From: Aquimarina sp. AU58
GTDB taxonomy: Bacteria; Bacteroidota; Bacteroidia; Flavobacteriales; Flavobacteriaceae
Assembly: GCF_900312745.1 (NCBI RefSeq)
Contig: NZ_OMPD01000014.1
Location: 2,046,001-2,110,000, forward strand
Length of the DNA stretch: 64,000 bases
Direction of reading: 5' to 3'
Below the pieces are notes generated by a model. That model did not search any database, was not told where the DNA came from, and was given only the letters and a program-made list of their open reading frames with translations. This document shows, piece after piece, positions 36,841 to 45,903 of the stretch; within the stretch, counting starts at the first letter, position 1, and every line of letters starts with the position of its first letter. A program made the position numbers and the translations under genes.

Positions 36841-38568
36841 TTAAGTTAATTGTAAGTCTTTTTTGATGGCTTCAATTTTACCATCCAATTGTTGTTGCAC
36901 AGCAGTAAAGTCGGCACTTGTATGAAGTGATTCCTGTACACTGATATAAAATTTTATCTTCGGTTCTGTACCACTTGGTCTGGCAGCAATTTTACTTCCC
37001 GCTTCGGTATAGAATATTAAAACATTTGATTTTGGGATATCGATATTGTGTTCTGTATGATCCTGAACGTTTTTGGCAATACCCGTTTGATAGTCCTCGA
37101 TCAGTACTACTTTTTCTTCATTAAGAGATTCTGGAGGGTTATTTCTTAAATCCACCATAGTTTGCTTAATCTCTGCAGCACCATCGATTCCTTTTTTTAC
37201 TAATGAAACCAAATGCTCCTTATAAAAACCATGTTTCGTATATAAATCTAATAAAGTACTATAAAAAGAACTACCATTCGCTTTCGCAAAAGCAACAATC
37301 TCACAAGCGAGTAGGGTAGACGTTACTGCATCTTTATCTCTAACAAAATCACCAACCATAAATCCAAAACTTTCTTCGCCACCACCAATAAAGTGTTGCT
37401 CGGGGAAATCTTTGATTAATTTGGCAATCCATTTAAAACCGGTTAATACTTCTTTGTATTCTACACCGTAGGCTTGAGCCAGACTTTGCATCATCGGAGT
37501 AGATACTATGGTAGATGCAATAAATTCATTACCAGTAAACCCTTGTTTTTTATAGTTTTCTAACAAAAACCAGGTCATTACAATCATGGTCTGATTTCCG
37601 TTAAGTAATTGTAATTCCCCCTGGTCATTACGTACGGCTATTCCTAATCGATCACAATCGGGATCAGTACCAATTACAATATCTGCATCAACTTGTGCAG
37701 CGAGCTTCATTGCCATAGTTAAGGCTTCTGGTTCTTCTGGATTAGGAGATTTTACAGTAGGAAAATTACCATCGGGTTCTGCTTGTTCTTGTACAATATG
37801 TACATTTTTGTATCCTGCTTTTTCGAGAGTTTCGGGTACAGCAGTAATAGAAGTACCGTGTAAAGAAGTAAAAACAATTGTTGTATTGTCTTTTGCTTCC
37901 CGGGTAGCTGCAAAACTTCCATTTTTTACACTTTGTTCAATAAAAACAGTATCAATCTCCTGATCTATTTTTTGAATAAGACTGGGATTGGTATCAAATT
38001 GAATATCTGAATATTTTAATGCGTTTATTTCTGAAATAATCTCACCATCCTGCGGTGGAACTAATTGTCCGCCATCCTGCCAGTATACTTTATAGCCATT
38101 ATATTCTGGCGGATTATGACTTGCAGTAAGTACAATACCGCAATGACATCCTAATTCTCGTACGGCAAAAGATAATTCTGGAGTAGGGCGAAGGCTAGAG
38201 AATAAATAGACTTTAACTCCATTAGCAGAAAATACATCTGCGACTACTTGCGCAAGTGTATCACTATTATGTCTACAATCATAAGCGATTACCGCTTTTG
38301 GCTGTTCTCCAGCAAATTGCTTAATCAGATAATTACTTAATCCTTGTGTGCTTTTTCCTAAGGTGTATTTATTGATTCGATTGGTTCCCACACCCATGAT
38401 ACCACGCATACCTCCGGTACCAAATTCGAGGTCTTTATAAAAACTCTCTTTTAATTCTTCTGAATTGTTATCCTGTAGATTTTTAATTTCTTTTTGTGTG
38501 GCGGTATCAAAAACCGGAGTTAACCATTCGTCAACTCTTAGGTTTATAACAGAATCTGTGATTTGCAT
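36841..38568 (-). CDS. Phosphoglucomutase/phosphomannomutase (phospho-sugar mutase)
   Basis: 575 residues, the length of the PgcA-like group. The phosphoserine loop TASHNPPEYNGYKVYW is near residue 150, the metal loop IGTDPDCDRLGIAV near 304, the sugar-binding loop GGGEESFGFMVGD near 398, and the phosphate-binding loop RPSGTEPKIKFY near 531. It interconverts hexose 1- and 6-phosphates for glycan synthesis. It starts 31 bases upstream of the ABC exporter gene and is probably co-transcribed with it. Confidence 0.93.
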   Translation of the reverse strand: MQITDSVINLRVDEWLTPVFDTATQKEIKNLQDNNSEELKESFYKDLEFGTGGMRGIMGVGTNRINKYTLGKSTQGLSNYLIKQFAGEQPKAVIAYDCRHNSDTLAQVVADVFSANGVKVYLFSSLRPTPELSFAVRELGCHCGIVLTASHNPPEYNGYKVYWQDGGQLVPPQDGEIISEINALKYSDIQFDTNPSLIQKIDQEIDTVFIEQSVKNGSFAATREAKDNTTIVFTSLHGTSITAVPETLEKAGYKNVHIVQEQAEPDGNFPTVKSPNPEEPEALTMAMKLAAQVDADIVIGTDPDCDRLGIAVRNDQGELQLLNGNQTMIVMTWFLLENYKKQGFTGNEFIASTIVSTPMMQSLAQAYGVEYKEVLTGFKWIAKLIKDFPEQHFIGGGEESFGFMVGDFVRDKDAVTSTLLACEIVAFAKANGSSFYSTLLDLYTKHGFYKEHLVSLVKKGIDGAAEIKQTMVDLRNNPPESLNEEKVVLIEDYQTGIAKNVQDHTEHNIDIPKSNVLIFYTEAGSKIAARPSGTEPKIKFYISVQESLHTSADFTAVQQQLDGKIEAIKKDLQLT

Positions 38569-38757
38569 GCTTGTGATTTTAGTGCAAAAATACTATTTAA
38601 TTTTGGTAAAAAAGTTTCGAAATACGCATAAACTGCTTCGATATGTAATTCATCTTGATTTTTTATGTCTGCAAGATGAATTGAGTATATTAAGAACTCA
38701 TCTTGACTTTTTGATTTTAAGCGAAAATTAGGAGTTTTTCGTTCTGTTGAAGGCTTT

Positions 38758-38833
38758 TTTGAATTGCATAGCAGGGCTACGGAAGGAAAAAAAGACGAAA
38801 ACAGGGCTAAAAACAGCAATTTTTCAGCAAATT
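38758..38833 (-). repeat. Dispersed intergenic repeat, copy B
   Basis: Read on the minus strand it matches 905-984 (copy A): AATTTGCTG, GTTTTTAGCCCTGTTTT, CTTTTTTTCC, GTAG and TGCTATGCAATT. It lies between the mutase gene and the glycosyltransferase stop. Confidence 0.65.
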
Positions 38834-38852
38834 GAAAAAGTTAAGATGGGTT

Positions 38853-39800
38853 CTAAAGATGTATCTTTTCTGCAATGCTATATCGCTCTTTACTTCGTTT
38901 ACTGGTTAGGATAATTTCGCCTAAGAATCCTGCCAGAAAGAACTGAGTCCCCAGGATCATAGAGGTTAACGCTACATAAAACTCGGGGCGTTGTGCGATG
39001 AGTCTCCCTTTGGTTTCTATAAAAAGTTTATCGATTCCCAGGTATAACGAAAAACAGAACCCTATAATAAAAAGTAAGGTACCGATAAGGCCAAAAAAGT
39101 GCATGGGTCTTTTGCCAAAACGCGACATAAACCAAATGGTGATTAAATCTAGGAAACCGTTTATAAAACGACTCATCCCAAATTTGGTTTTACCATATTT
39201 TCGAGCCTGGTGTAGCACTACTTTCTCACCGATTTTGGCAAAACCTGCATTTTTGGCAAGTACAGGGATGTATCTGTGCATCTCGCCATGTACATCTATA
39301 TTTTTTATTACGATATTTTTATACGCCTTTAGTCCACAGTTAAAATCATGTAATTTAACACCAGATGTTTTTCTGGCCGCAGCATTAAATAATTTTGAAG
39401 GTAGATTTTTGGCAATAACAGAATCGTATCGTTTCTTTTTCCACCCGGAAATAAGATCATATCCTTCTTTGGTGATCATATCATACAATTCTGGGATTTC
39501 TTCTGGATTGTCCTGTAAATCAGCATCCATAGTGATCACTACATCACCATGTGCTTCTTTGAATCCCGAGTGTAGTGCCTGGGATTTGCCAAAGTTTTTT
39601 AAGAAACGAATTCCTTTTACATTCAAATCTTTTGTGGATAACGCAGAGATGGTATCCCACGATCCATCGGTACTACCGTCATCGATAAAGATAATTTCAT
39701 AAGAAAAAGAATTGGATTGCATAACTTTTGCAATCCAATTGTATAATTCGTTAAGTGATTCCTGCTCATTAAGCAGTGGTATGACCACAGATATATTCAT
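38853..39800 (-). CDS. Family 2 glycosyltransferase, DPM1/GtrB-like, with two C-terminal TM helices
   Basis: 315 residues. The GT-A core contains IIFIDDGSTDGSW, NFGKSQALHSGF, ITMDADLQDNPEEIPEL (the DxD-type Asp cluster near 93) and the GMSRFINGFLDLITIWF amphipathic region. Two membrane helices follow at about 233-257 and 273-298. Enzymes of this type move a sugar onto undecaprenyl phosphate on the cytoplasmic side. The first 12 codons, and the sequence before them, are duplicated exactly at 45173-45232, where the gene breaks off. Confidence 0.93.
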   Translation of the reverse strand: MNISVVIPLLNEQESLNELYNWIAKVMQSNSFSYEIIFIDDGSTDGSWDTISALSTKDLNVKGIRFLKNFGKSQALHSGFKEAHGDVVITMDADLQDNPEEIPELYDMITKEGYDLISGWKKKRYDSVIAKNLPSKLFNAAARKTSGVKLHDFNCGLKAYKNIVIKNIDVHGEMHRYIPVLAKNAGFAKIGEKVVLHQARKYGKTKFGMSRFINGFLDLITIWFMSRFGKRPMHFFGLIGTLLFIIGFCFSLYLGIDKLFIETKGRLIAQRPEFYVALTSMILGTQFFLAGFLGEIILTSKRSKERYSIAEKIHL

Positions 39801-39825
39801 ATATTAATATAAGTCTTGTTTCTTT
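39766..39825. repeat. 60-base direct repeat, left copy
   Basis: Identical at every base to 45173-45232. It spans the start of the glycosyltransferase gene and, upstream of it, the last six codons (KQDLY and stop, 39804-39825 on the minus strand) of a DUF4199 gene whose body is missing here. Confidence 0.9.
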
Positions 39826-39959
39826 AGCTATTATACAAAAAGCATGAATGTTCAAATATAATGAAATGTTGTTAGTTGTAGTATTTATTTACTATAATCA
39901 TAATAATTTAGAAAGAAATTCCTTTTTATTAAGTTTAGTATAGATATAAAATAATTTAA

Positions 39960-40478
39960 TTATAAATCTTTTTTCTTAGTTAATATGAGTCCAGCAATTA
40001 AAACGAAAATAGAGTTAAATAATACCTTGTCTATTAAATCAAATGTAATTCGAAAATAAATAGAATTAAACATTTGAGAAAATGCTAGTTTTTCATGTAG
40101 CTCTTCGGGAGTTATGCTAGGGTTGCGCCTAATTATTCCATCTCGACCGGTTTTCATTATTTTATTGGCTAAATCGGGTTCTATCACTGTTTCTTTTATA
40201 ACTAACCAAATTATAGATATAATGGCTGATATTAGGGCTATTCCCATACCAATTTTTAAAGCGCTTTTTAGTTTTAAAAAACCATTGTTAGCATATTTAT
40301 ATACTCCATACATTATTATACCAAATCGAACACTTATATCAAGAGTAGTATGAACCCAGTTTCTGCTTATGGTATTATCAGTAGAGTACATCATGATGCC
40401 ATAAGCTACATATATCAATCCTAGAATTGTTCCATATTTGATGATATGTTTTCTAGCAGAAATAGTTTTGGTTTCCAT
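39960..40478 (-). CDS. DUF4199 membrane protein, array copy 1
   Basis: 172 residues with about four membrane helices. The family pattern is visible: an N-terminal KHIIKYGTILGLIYVAYGIM helix, NGFLKLKSALKIGMGIALI, and the loop VIEPDLANKIMKTGRDGIIRRNPSITPEELHE. Its C-terminus (LILTKKKDL) departs from the GGAIMHKKQNL of its sisters. It is the last gene of the minus-strand DUF4199 series. Function unknown; in Flavobacteria DUF4199 genes often stand just before a glycosyltransferase like the one at 38853. Confidence 0.85.
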   Translation of the reverse strand: METKTISARKHIIKYGTILGLIYVAYGIMMYSTDNTISRNWVHTTLDISVRFGIIMYGVYKYANNGFLKLKSALKIGMGIALISAIISIIWLVIKETVIEPDLANKIMKTGRDGIIRRNPSITPEELHEKLAFSQMFNSIYFRITFDLIDKVLFNSIFVLIAGLILTKKKDL

Positions 40479-40499
40479 TTGTTACTAATTTATAGTTTC

Positions 40500-41024
40500 T
40501 TATAAATTTTGCTTTTTATGCATGATCGCTCCTCCTATTAAAGCGGGAATGAACCCAAATAATAAATTAGAAATTAATCCAAATGCTGAGATCATATAGG
40601 AGCTGCTGAATTTTTCGGATGTTTTCATGTTTCGATGTATTTCCTCTGGAGAAATATCTGGATCACGCCTAATCATTTTTTCTCGAGTAGCTTCTACTAA
40701 TTGATTAAGCATATCAGGTTCTATTATATTCATTAAGAGAAAATACCAAATATATGTTATCATACTACCTATTAAAATAATACCTATACCTAATTTTAGA
40801 GCTTCCTTCAATTTCAAAAAACTATTATTAGCAGATTTATAAGCGTATATTCCATAAAGAATAACGCTAAAAAGTATTGTTAAGCTTACTATAATAAATG
40901 ACCAATGTGTATCAATTATGTTATCAGTTAGATAAAGAATGACATTATGTATAATAGACAGAATACCAAAAATTACTCCATATTTAATGATATATTTTTT
41001 AGTAGAAATAGCGTTGGTTTCCAT
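40500..41024 (-). CDS. DUF4199 membrane protein, array copy 2
   Basis: 174 residues with the same four-helix layout: KKYIIKYGVIFGILSIIHNVI, NSFLKLKEALKLGIGIILIG, then IIEPDMLNQLVEATREKMIRRDPDISPEEIH, and the C-terminus LIGGAIMHKKQNL. The spacer of about 22 bases to the previous gene resembles the spacers of the rest of the array, alternating between two types. Confidence 0.87.
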   Translation of the reverse strand: METNAISTKKYIIKYGVIFGILSIIHNVILYLTDNIIDTHWSFIIVSLTILFSVILYGIYAYKSANNSFLKLKEALKLGIGIILIGSMITYIWYFLLMNIIEPDMLNQLVEATREKMIRRDPDISPEEIHRNMKTSEKFSSSYMISAFGLISNLLFGFIPALIGGAIMHKKQNL

Positions 41025-41047
41025 TGGTTATTGTAATTTATGGTTTG

Positions 41048-41572
41048 TTATAAGTTTTGCTTTTTATGCATGATCGCTCCTCCTATTAGGGAAATTATAA
41101 ATCCTAATAACAATCTCCAGAATAACCCGATTGTATTAACTATATATGGAGAACTAAATTTTTTCGAAAATTCTATGGTTTCGTTTACTTTTTCAGGAGA
41201 CATTTCTGGATTATTTAGAATCATCTTCTCTCGTTGAGTATCGAGTATTTGGTTGAATAAATTTGGTTCTATAACGTTAGATAGTAAAACATTCCATACG
41301 ATCGTTATTATCCCTCCTATTAGAGAAATACCTAAACCTATTTTTAAAGCCTTTCCTAATTTTAAAAAGTCATTATTATTTGATTTGTAGCTGTATAATC
41401 CATAAATAATGATGCAAAAGGGTATAGCAATATTTATTGTTACATGGATCCAATGTTCACTAGTAATATTATTGGTCAGGTAAAGAAAGACGTTGTATAT
41501 GACAAATGTAATCCCCAAAATTACTCCATATTTAATGATATATTTTTTAGTGGAAATAGTTTTGTTTTCCAT
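41048..41572 (-). CDS. DUF4199 membrane protein, array copy 3
   Basis: 174 residues: KKYIIKYGVILGITFVIYNVF, NDFLKLGKALKIGLGISLIGG, VIEPNLFNQILDTQREKMIL and NPEMSPEKVNE, ending GGAIMHKKQNL. Its upstream spacer (CATTTGTTACTAATTTATAG) matches that of copy 1, while copies 2 and 4 share another type. Confidence 0.87.
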   Translation of the reverse strand: MENKTISTKKYIIKYGVILGITFVIYNVFLYLTNNITSEHWIHVTINIAIPFCIIIYGLYSYKSNNNDFLKLGKALKIGLGISLIGGIITIVWNVLLSNVIEPNLFNQILDTQREKMILNNPEMSPEKVNETIEFSKKFSSPYIVNTIGLFWRLLLGFIISLIGGAIMHKKQNL

Positions 41573-41593
41573 TTGTTACTAATTTATAGTTTG

Positions 41594-42118
41594 TTATAAA
41601 TTTTGTTTTTTGTGCATAATTGCTCCTCCTACTAAAGAAATAACGAACGCTTCTAGTATGCTCCAAATTAATACAAGTGCTGAAGTTATGTAAATAGAAT
41701 TGATTTTTTTTGCGCTAATCATAGTTTCATGAATTTCTTCTGGAGACATATCTGGATTTTGATCTATCATCTTTTTTCGATTTGTGTCAAGTATTTCGGT
41801 CATCATTTCAGGTTCAATTACATTCATTAAAATGATTCTCCAAATGATAGCTATTATCGCCCCTATTAATGCAATTCCAACACCTATTTTTATGGCCTCG
41901 TTTAATTTTAAAAAACCATTATTTGAAGATTTGTAAACATATATTGCTAAAATGATTATACCAATATGTATAGATAATTCAAACAAGGAAAGCTTCCAGT
42001 TACTAGTGTTTACGTTATCGGTTAAATAACGAATAACCCCATAAATAGCCCATATAAAACCCAGAATTACTCCATATTTGATGATATGTTTTTTAGCAGA
42101 AATATCGTTGGTTTCCAT
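41594..42118 (-). CDS. DUF4199 membrane protein, array copy 4
   Basis: 174 residues: KKHIIKYGVILGFIWAIYGVI, NGFLKLNEAIKIGVGIALIGA, VIEPEMMTEILDTNRKKMID and NPDMSPEEIHET, ending GGAIMHKKQNL. Its upstream spacer (CCATTGGTTATTGTAATTTA) matches that of copy 2, which suggests that a two-gene unit was duplicated. Confidence 0.87.
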   Translation of the reverse strand: METNDISAKKHIIKYGVILGFIWAIYGVIRYLTDNVNTSNWKLSLFELSIHIGIIILAIYVYKSSNNGFLKLNEAIKIGVGIALIGAIIAIIWRIILMNVIEPEMMTEILDTNRKKMIDQNPDMSPEEIHETMISAKKINSIYITSALVLIWSILEAFVISLVGGAIMHKKQNL

Positions 42119-42141
42119 TGGTTATTGTAATTTATGGTCTG

Positions 42142-43200
42142 TTATAAGTTTTTCTTTTTGTGCATAATAGCTCCTGCGATTAAGGAAATTATAAATCCTA
42201 AAGATAAATGTAAAAGAAGAACAGTAGGAATGTATATATATGGGGAAAGCGCTGTTTCAGGAAACTCCATAACTTTGTGCACTTCCTCAGGAGATATATT
42301 TGGGTCTTTTAGAAAAATATTTTCTCTGGAGTCATTGAAACGTTGATTCATCAACCCAGGTTCTATTACATACAATAAAAAAAAGGTCCATATGCAGAAT
42401 GTCATTCCACCAATTAAGGAAATACTCATACCTATTTTTAAAGCTTTCTTCAATTTCAAAAAACCATTGTTTTTAGATTTGTATTCGTATATTCCACAAA
42501 TAACTGGAATACTATGTATGAGAAATTCTATACTACCATCCCATATAGAAAGGTTAAAAATATTGCTGGTCATATAACGAACAACATTTAATATAATCCA
42601 TGCAATACAAATAATTATTCCATATTTGATGATGTATTTTTTAGTGGAAATATTGTTACTTCTCATTATTGATTGTTGCATTATGATTTTTTTTCTCATG
42701 ATTGCTCCTCCAATCAAGGATATAACAAATCCAAATAATAAGTTTGAAACTAATGATGTCACAGAATTTATATAGTAAGAATTAATTGTTTTCATTGAAA
42801 CTATGTTTTTTCCAATTTCTTCTTGAGACATATTAGGGTTATTGCCAATCATTCTTTTGTATTGTGCATCAACTATTTGGTTTGTCATTTCGGGTTCTAT
42901 TATATTCCTGAATAAAATGATATAAACAATAAGTGTTAAAGCGCCAATTATGGCAATAGAAACACCAATTTTTATCGCTTTTCCTAATTCTAAAAAGCCT
43001 TTATTTGTTACTTTGTATCTATATATTCCAGAAGTAATTATGCAAATGAGTATCATTAAATCTATCATTCCTTCTATTAGACTTATATAGATTGCATTAT
43101 CAGTTGTATATAGAATGAAGTTATATATAATGGATATAATTCCAAGAGCTATTCCATATTTGATAATAATATTTTTGCTAGAAATATTGTTACTTCTCAT
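42142..43200 (-). CDS. DUF4199 double-domain fusion protein
   Basis: 352 residues made of two complete DUF4199 units. Unit 1 (1-174) starts MRSNNISSKNIIIKYGIALG and ends SLIGGAIMRKK. Unit 2 starts at an internal ATG (42666, residue 179) with MRSNNISTKKYIIKYGIII and ends GAIMHKKKNL. The joining residues IIMQQSI are the former spacer read through, since the stop that ends all the sister genes after HKKQNL is missing. Both units begin with the same bases (AATAATGAGAAGTAACAAT), so they come from a tandem duplication. The internal ATG may still be used. Confidence 0.85.
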   Translation of the reverse strand: MRSNNISSKNIIIKYGIALGIISIIYNFILYTTDNAIYISLIEGMIDLMILICIITSGIYRYKVTNKGFLELGKAIKIGVSIAIIGALTLIVYIILFRNIIEPEMTNQIVDAQYKRMIGNNPNMSQEEIGKNIVSMKTINSYYINSVTSLVSNLLFGFVISLIGGAIMRKKIIMQQSIMRSNNISTKKYIIKYGIIICIAWIILNVVRYMTSNIFNLSIWDGSIEFLIHSIPVICGIYEYKSKNNGFLKLKKALKIGMSISLIGGMTFCIWTFFLLYVIEPGLMNQRFNDSRENIFLKDPNISPEEVHKVMEFPETALSPYIYIPTVLLLHLSLGFIISLIAGAIMHKKKNL

Positions 43201-43431
43201 TATTGATTTCTATATAGAAAATGATTGTTTAAATATAATAAAATACTATAAGAGATGAAGGTGGGTAAATGTATTAAAAATATCTCATTGATTTTGTAAG
43301 TTAACTTTTAAAAGCTTGAATAAAAAGAATCAAAGAGTTTAAAATTTAGTTTTGTGCTTAGCCAAATATTTTGTCATATTTTTAAACTTAATATTTTCTA
43401 AGAAATAAATCTGGTTCTATATATATAATAG

Positions 43432-45120
43432 ATGAAAAGAATATTACTTTTAATTTTTATCATTCACTGTAAACTACTTGCTCAGGAAAGAGGAGTTGAT
43501 TTTAAAATTCCCGACTCTATTCAATCAAAAACTTATTTTGAGTTGTATGAATTGTTTTTTGATAATTATAAGGAGAATCCAGATAAAGCTCGTCTATATG
43601 CCAATAGATACTTAGAGAAAGGGAAAAATGAAAATGAAGATCTTGTAATTGCACACGGCTTCTTTTTAATTTCTCATTTATATGAGGGGAACGAAATATG
43701 TCTTAAATATGCAGATAGTATTATTGAATTAACCAAAGGTTTAAAAAACAATGGTCTTCTTACCAGAGGATATTTATTAAAAGGGGATTATTTTTTGAAA
43801 AAAGGACAGCTTCAGGAGGCTTGGAACAATTATAAAAAAGCGGACCAGATTATTACAAAAAAATCTAACTCAAGGACGCTTTACAGGTATAATCGATCTA
43901 TTGGGCGGCTAAAAAGTAGAATAGGAAAACATGAAGAAGCGATAAAGATTTTTCGAGAATGTTATCAATATGCTTCAGAAGAAGAATTGGATAATCGCTT
44001 TCAAGATATGCTAGATCTAGCTAATGAATTTAATCAACTAAAAATACTGGACTCTGCTGCTTATTATAATAACCTAGGAATTAGAGGAACATTGGATATT
44101 GGAAATACGCATGTATATACTTTGTTTGTTCTTAATTCTGGGATTACTGATTATCATAAGAAAACATATAAGAATGCAATTGATAGTATCTCTAAAACAC
44201 TACCATATCTAAAAAAAAGTAATGAATTTCAGGGACTAATAACCTCTTATTTTTATTTAGGAAAAGCTTATGCTGGTATTAATTCAAAAGATAAGAGTGC
44301 TGATTATTTAATGAAGATGGATTCTGTTGTTCAAATCCAGGAAGATATTATTCCTGAGCTACAAGAAGGATATAAATTACTAATTAATCATTTTAAAGAG
44401 CAGGGTGATGTTAAAAAGGAATCATTGTATCTTCAAAGGCAATCTAAAATTTACAGTTTGCAGAGTAATAATACAACAAATGTATTACAGAAAATAATTA
44501 ACGAGTATACTTTACCTTTAATAGTTTCTAACAAAGATACCAGAATTTCTAAACTAGAAAGTAGTGCTGTTAAATATAGAATAATTATAATTTTAGTGAT
44601 ATTATTACTCATTATTTCGGTTGGGATCATGATTTATCTTCATAACGACCGTAAACGCTATCGAAAAAGTTTTCGTGCTGTTGTTTCATATACTAATAAG
44701 GTTGCCGAAGTTCAACCAAAACTTAATACGAAGAAAGAAAATGATCTTAATGACTTAAACATTTCGAAGGAGGTTGTCCAGAAAATCCTTGGGGGGATAA
44801 AAGATTTTGAAAGTAGTAAACGATATCTGGATAAAAAATATACGCTTGGTGTGTTAGCCAAAGAATTAAAAACAAATTCAACTTATCTATCAAAAATCAT
44901 CAATATTTATAAAGAAAAGAATTTTTCTAATTATTTACATGATCTTAGAATCGGATATGCAATTGAGCGATTAAGAGATGATGAGAAATTTAGAAGATAC
45001 TCTATAAAAGGGATTTCCGAAGAAATGGGATTTAAGACTAGTGAGTCTTTTGCAAAAGCATTTCATAAAAAAACAGGGATTTACCCTTCTTCATTTATAA
45101 AGAAACTAAAGAATACTTAG
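43432..45120 (+). CDS. TPR-membrane-AraC transcriptional regulator
   Basis: 562 residues: a signal peptide or anchor (MKRILLLIFIIHCKLLA), an outer region of TPR-like helices (about 60-340; LKGDYFLKKGQLQEAWNNYKK, YNRSIGRLKSRIGKHEEAIK), one membrane segment at about 381-403 (IIIILVILLLIISVGIMIYL), and a cytoplasmic AraC-type HTH at about 453-560 (TLGVLAKELKTNSTYLSKII; SIKGISEEMGFKTSESFAKA). This one-component sensor layout is common in Flavobacteria. It is the only gene on this strand inside the DUF4199 cluster and is transcribed away from copies 1-5. The cluster is a possible target. Confidence 0.9.
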   Translation: MKRILLLIFIIHCKLLAQERGVDFKIPDSIQSKTYFELYELFFDNYKENPDKARLYANRYLEKGKNENEDLVIAHGFFLISHLYEGNEICLKYADSIIELTKGLKNNGLLTRGYLLKGDYFLKKGQLQEAWNNYKKADQIITKKSNSRTLYRYNRSIGRLKSRIGKHEEAIKIFRECYQYASEEELDNRFQDMLDLANEFNQLKILDSAAYYNNLGIRGTLDIGNTHVYTLFVLNSGITDYHKKTYKNAIDSISKTLPYLKKSNEFQGLITSYFYLGKAYAGINSKDKSADYLMKMDSVVQIQEDIIPELQEGYKLLINHFKEQGDVKKESLYLQRQSKIYSLQSNNTTNVLQKIINEYTLPLIVSNKDTRISKLESSAVKYRIIIILVILLLIISVGIMIYLHNDRKRYRKSFRAVVSYTNKVAEVQPKLNTKKENDLNDLNISKEVVQKILGGIKDFESSKRYLDKKYTLGVLAKELKTNSTYLSKIINIYKEKNFSNYLHDLRIGYAIERLRDDEKFRRYSIKGISEEMGFKTSESFAKAFHKKTGIYPSSFIKKLKNT

Positions 45121-45126
45121 TTTTAT

Positions 45127-45167
45127 AAAAAAGAATTGGATAGTAAAATACTATCCAATTCTTTTTT
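45127..45167. terminator. Strong terminator after the AraC-type gene
   Basis: Perfect 19-base arms (AAAAAAGAATTGGATAGTA / TACTATCCAATTCTTTTTT) around a 3-base loop. It sits seven bases after the regulator stop and, with A and T runs on both sides, also works against the convergent DUF4199 gene. Confidence 0.9.
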
Positions 45168-45207
45168 ATAATTCATTAAGCAGTGGTATGACCACAGATA
45201 TATTCAT
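45166..45207 (-). pseudogene. Remnant of the glycosyltransferase 5' end
   Basis: Minus-strand ATG at 45207 reads MNISVVIPLLNE, identical in DNA and protein to the start of the glycosyltransferase at 39800, then ends after one more codon at a TAA. It directly follows the stop of the DUF4199 gene at 45211, so this is the original junction DUF4199-glycosyltransferase with the rest of the enzyme gone. Confidence 0.85.
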
Positions 45208-45232
45208 ATATTAATATAAGTCTTGTTTCTTT
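45173..45232. repeat. 60-base direct repeat, right copy
   Basis: Exact copy of 39766-39825. It covers the last codons of the DUF4199 gene (KQDLY, stop) and the first 12 codons of the lost glycosyltransferase. The bases just outside (TATAATTC) also recur near the left copy, with a short deletion between. Confidence 0.9.
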
Positions 45233-45738
45233 TGCATGGCTAATCCCGCAAATAAGGAAATGATAAATCCTATAAATAAACTCCAGATTAACGCAAATGC
45301 AGAAATCATGTATGGAGTGGTAAGTTTTTTAGTCATTTCCAGGCTTTGATTTAGTTGCTCTTCTGGCATATCAGGAAAACGCTCTATCATTTGCTCACGC
45401 TGTACCTCATTCATTTGGTTTACAATATCCGGCTCAATAACGCTCATTAATAGAATCGTCCAAATAACACTTATGATACCACCAATAAGAGCAATACCCA
45501 GCCCAATTTTTATGGCTTCACCAAGTTTAAGAAATCCACCGTTAGCAGCTTTATACGCTTTTATCCCGTATACGGTAACACCGACCATAATCGCTAAACC
45601 GATAACAGAATGTATCCAGTTTTGCTCAGCATATCCATCCATTACATAGATTACTACTCCCATTAGGACAGAGAGAATTCCCAGGATCACCCCGTAATTG
45701 ATTATAATTTTCTTGGCAGATGCTTTATCATTTTCCAT
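45211..45738 (-). CDS. DUF4199 membrane protein, probably the ancestral copy
   Basis: 175 residues from the ATG at 45738; an upstream frame start adds an unlikely hydrophobic tail. It has the four-helix DUF4199 pattern: KKIIINYGVILGILSVLMGVV, GGFLKLGEAIKIGLGIALIGG, IEPDIVNQMNEVQREQMIERF and LFAGLAMQKKQDLY. The end of this gene, and only of this one, is found again upstream of the intact glycosyltransferase at 39800. This copy was therefore once next to that gene. Confidence 0.88.
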   Translation of the reverse strand: MENDKASAKKIIINYGVILGILSVLMGVVIYVMDGYAEQNWIHSVIGLAIMVGVTVYGIKAYKAANGGFLKLGEAIKIGLGIALIGGIISVIWTILLMSVIEPDIVNQMNEVQREQMIERFPDMPEEQLNQSLEMTKKLTTPYMISAFALIWSLFIGFIISLFAGLAMQKKQDLY

Positions 45739-45903
45739 ATATACTATAGTTTTGGTTATTATAAAACATAAGTACACAAATATAGTAAATTGTTACAGGA
45801 TGCGTAATAAATTTATAGGATTGATGACTAATGTCTACTTCGTGTTTTTAGATATAATAGACATAAGCTTTAGAGTAATAAGTAGATAAAATATGTGTAT
45901 ACA

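Noticed and set aside
38544..38819. 91-codon minus-strand frame overlapping the mutase start
   Set aside because: It overlaps the true gene by 25 bases, runs through dispersed repeat copy B and has no domain or sensible composition.
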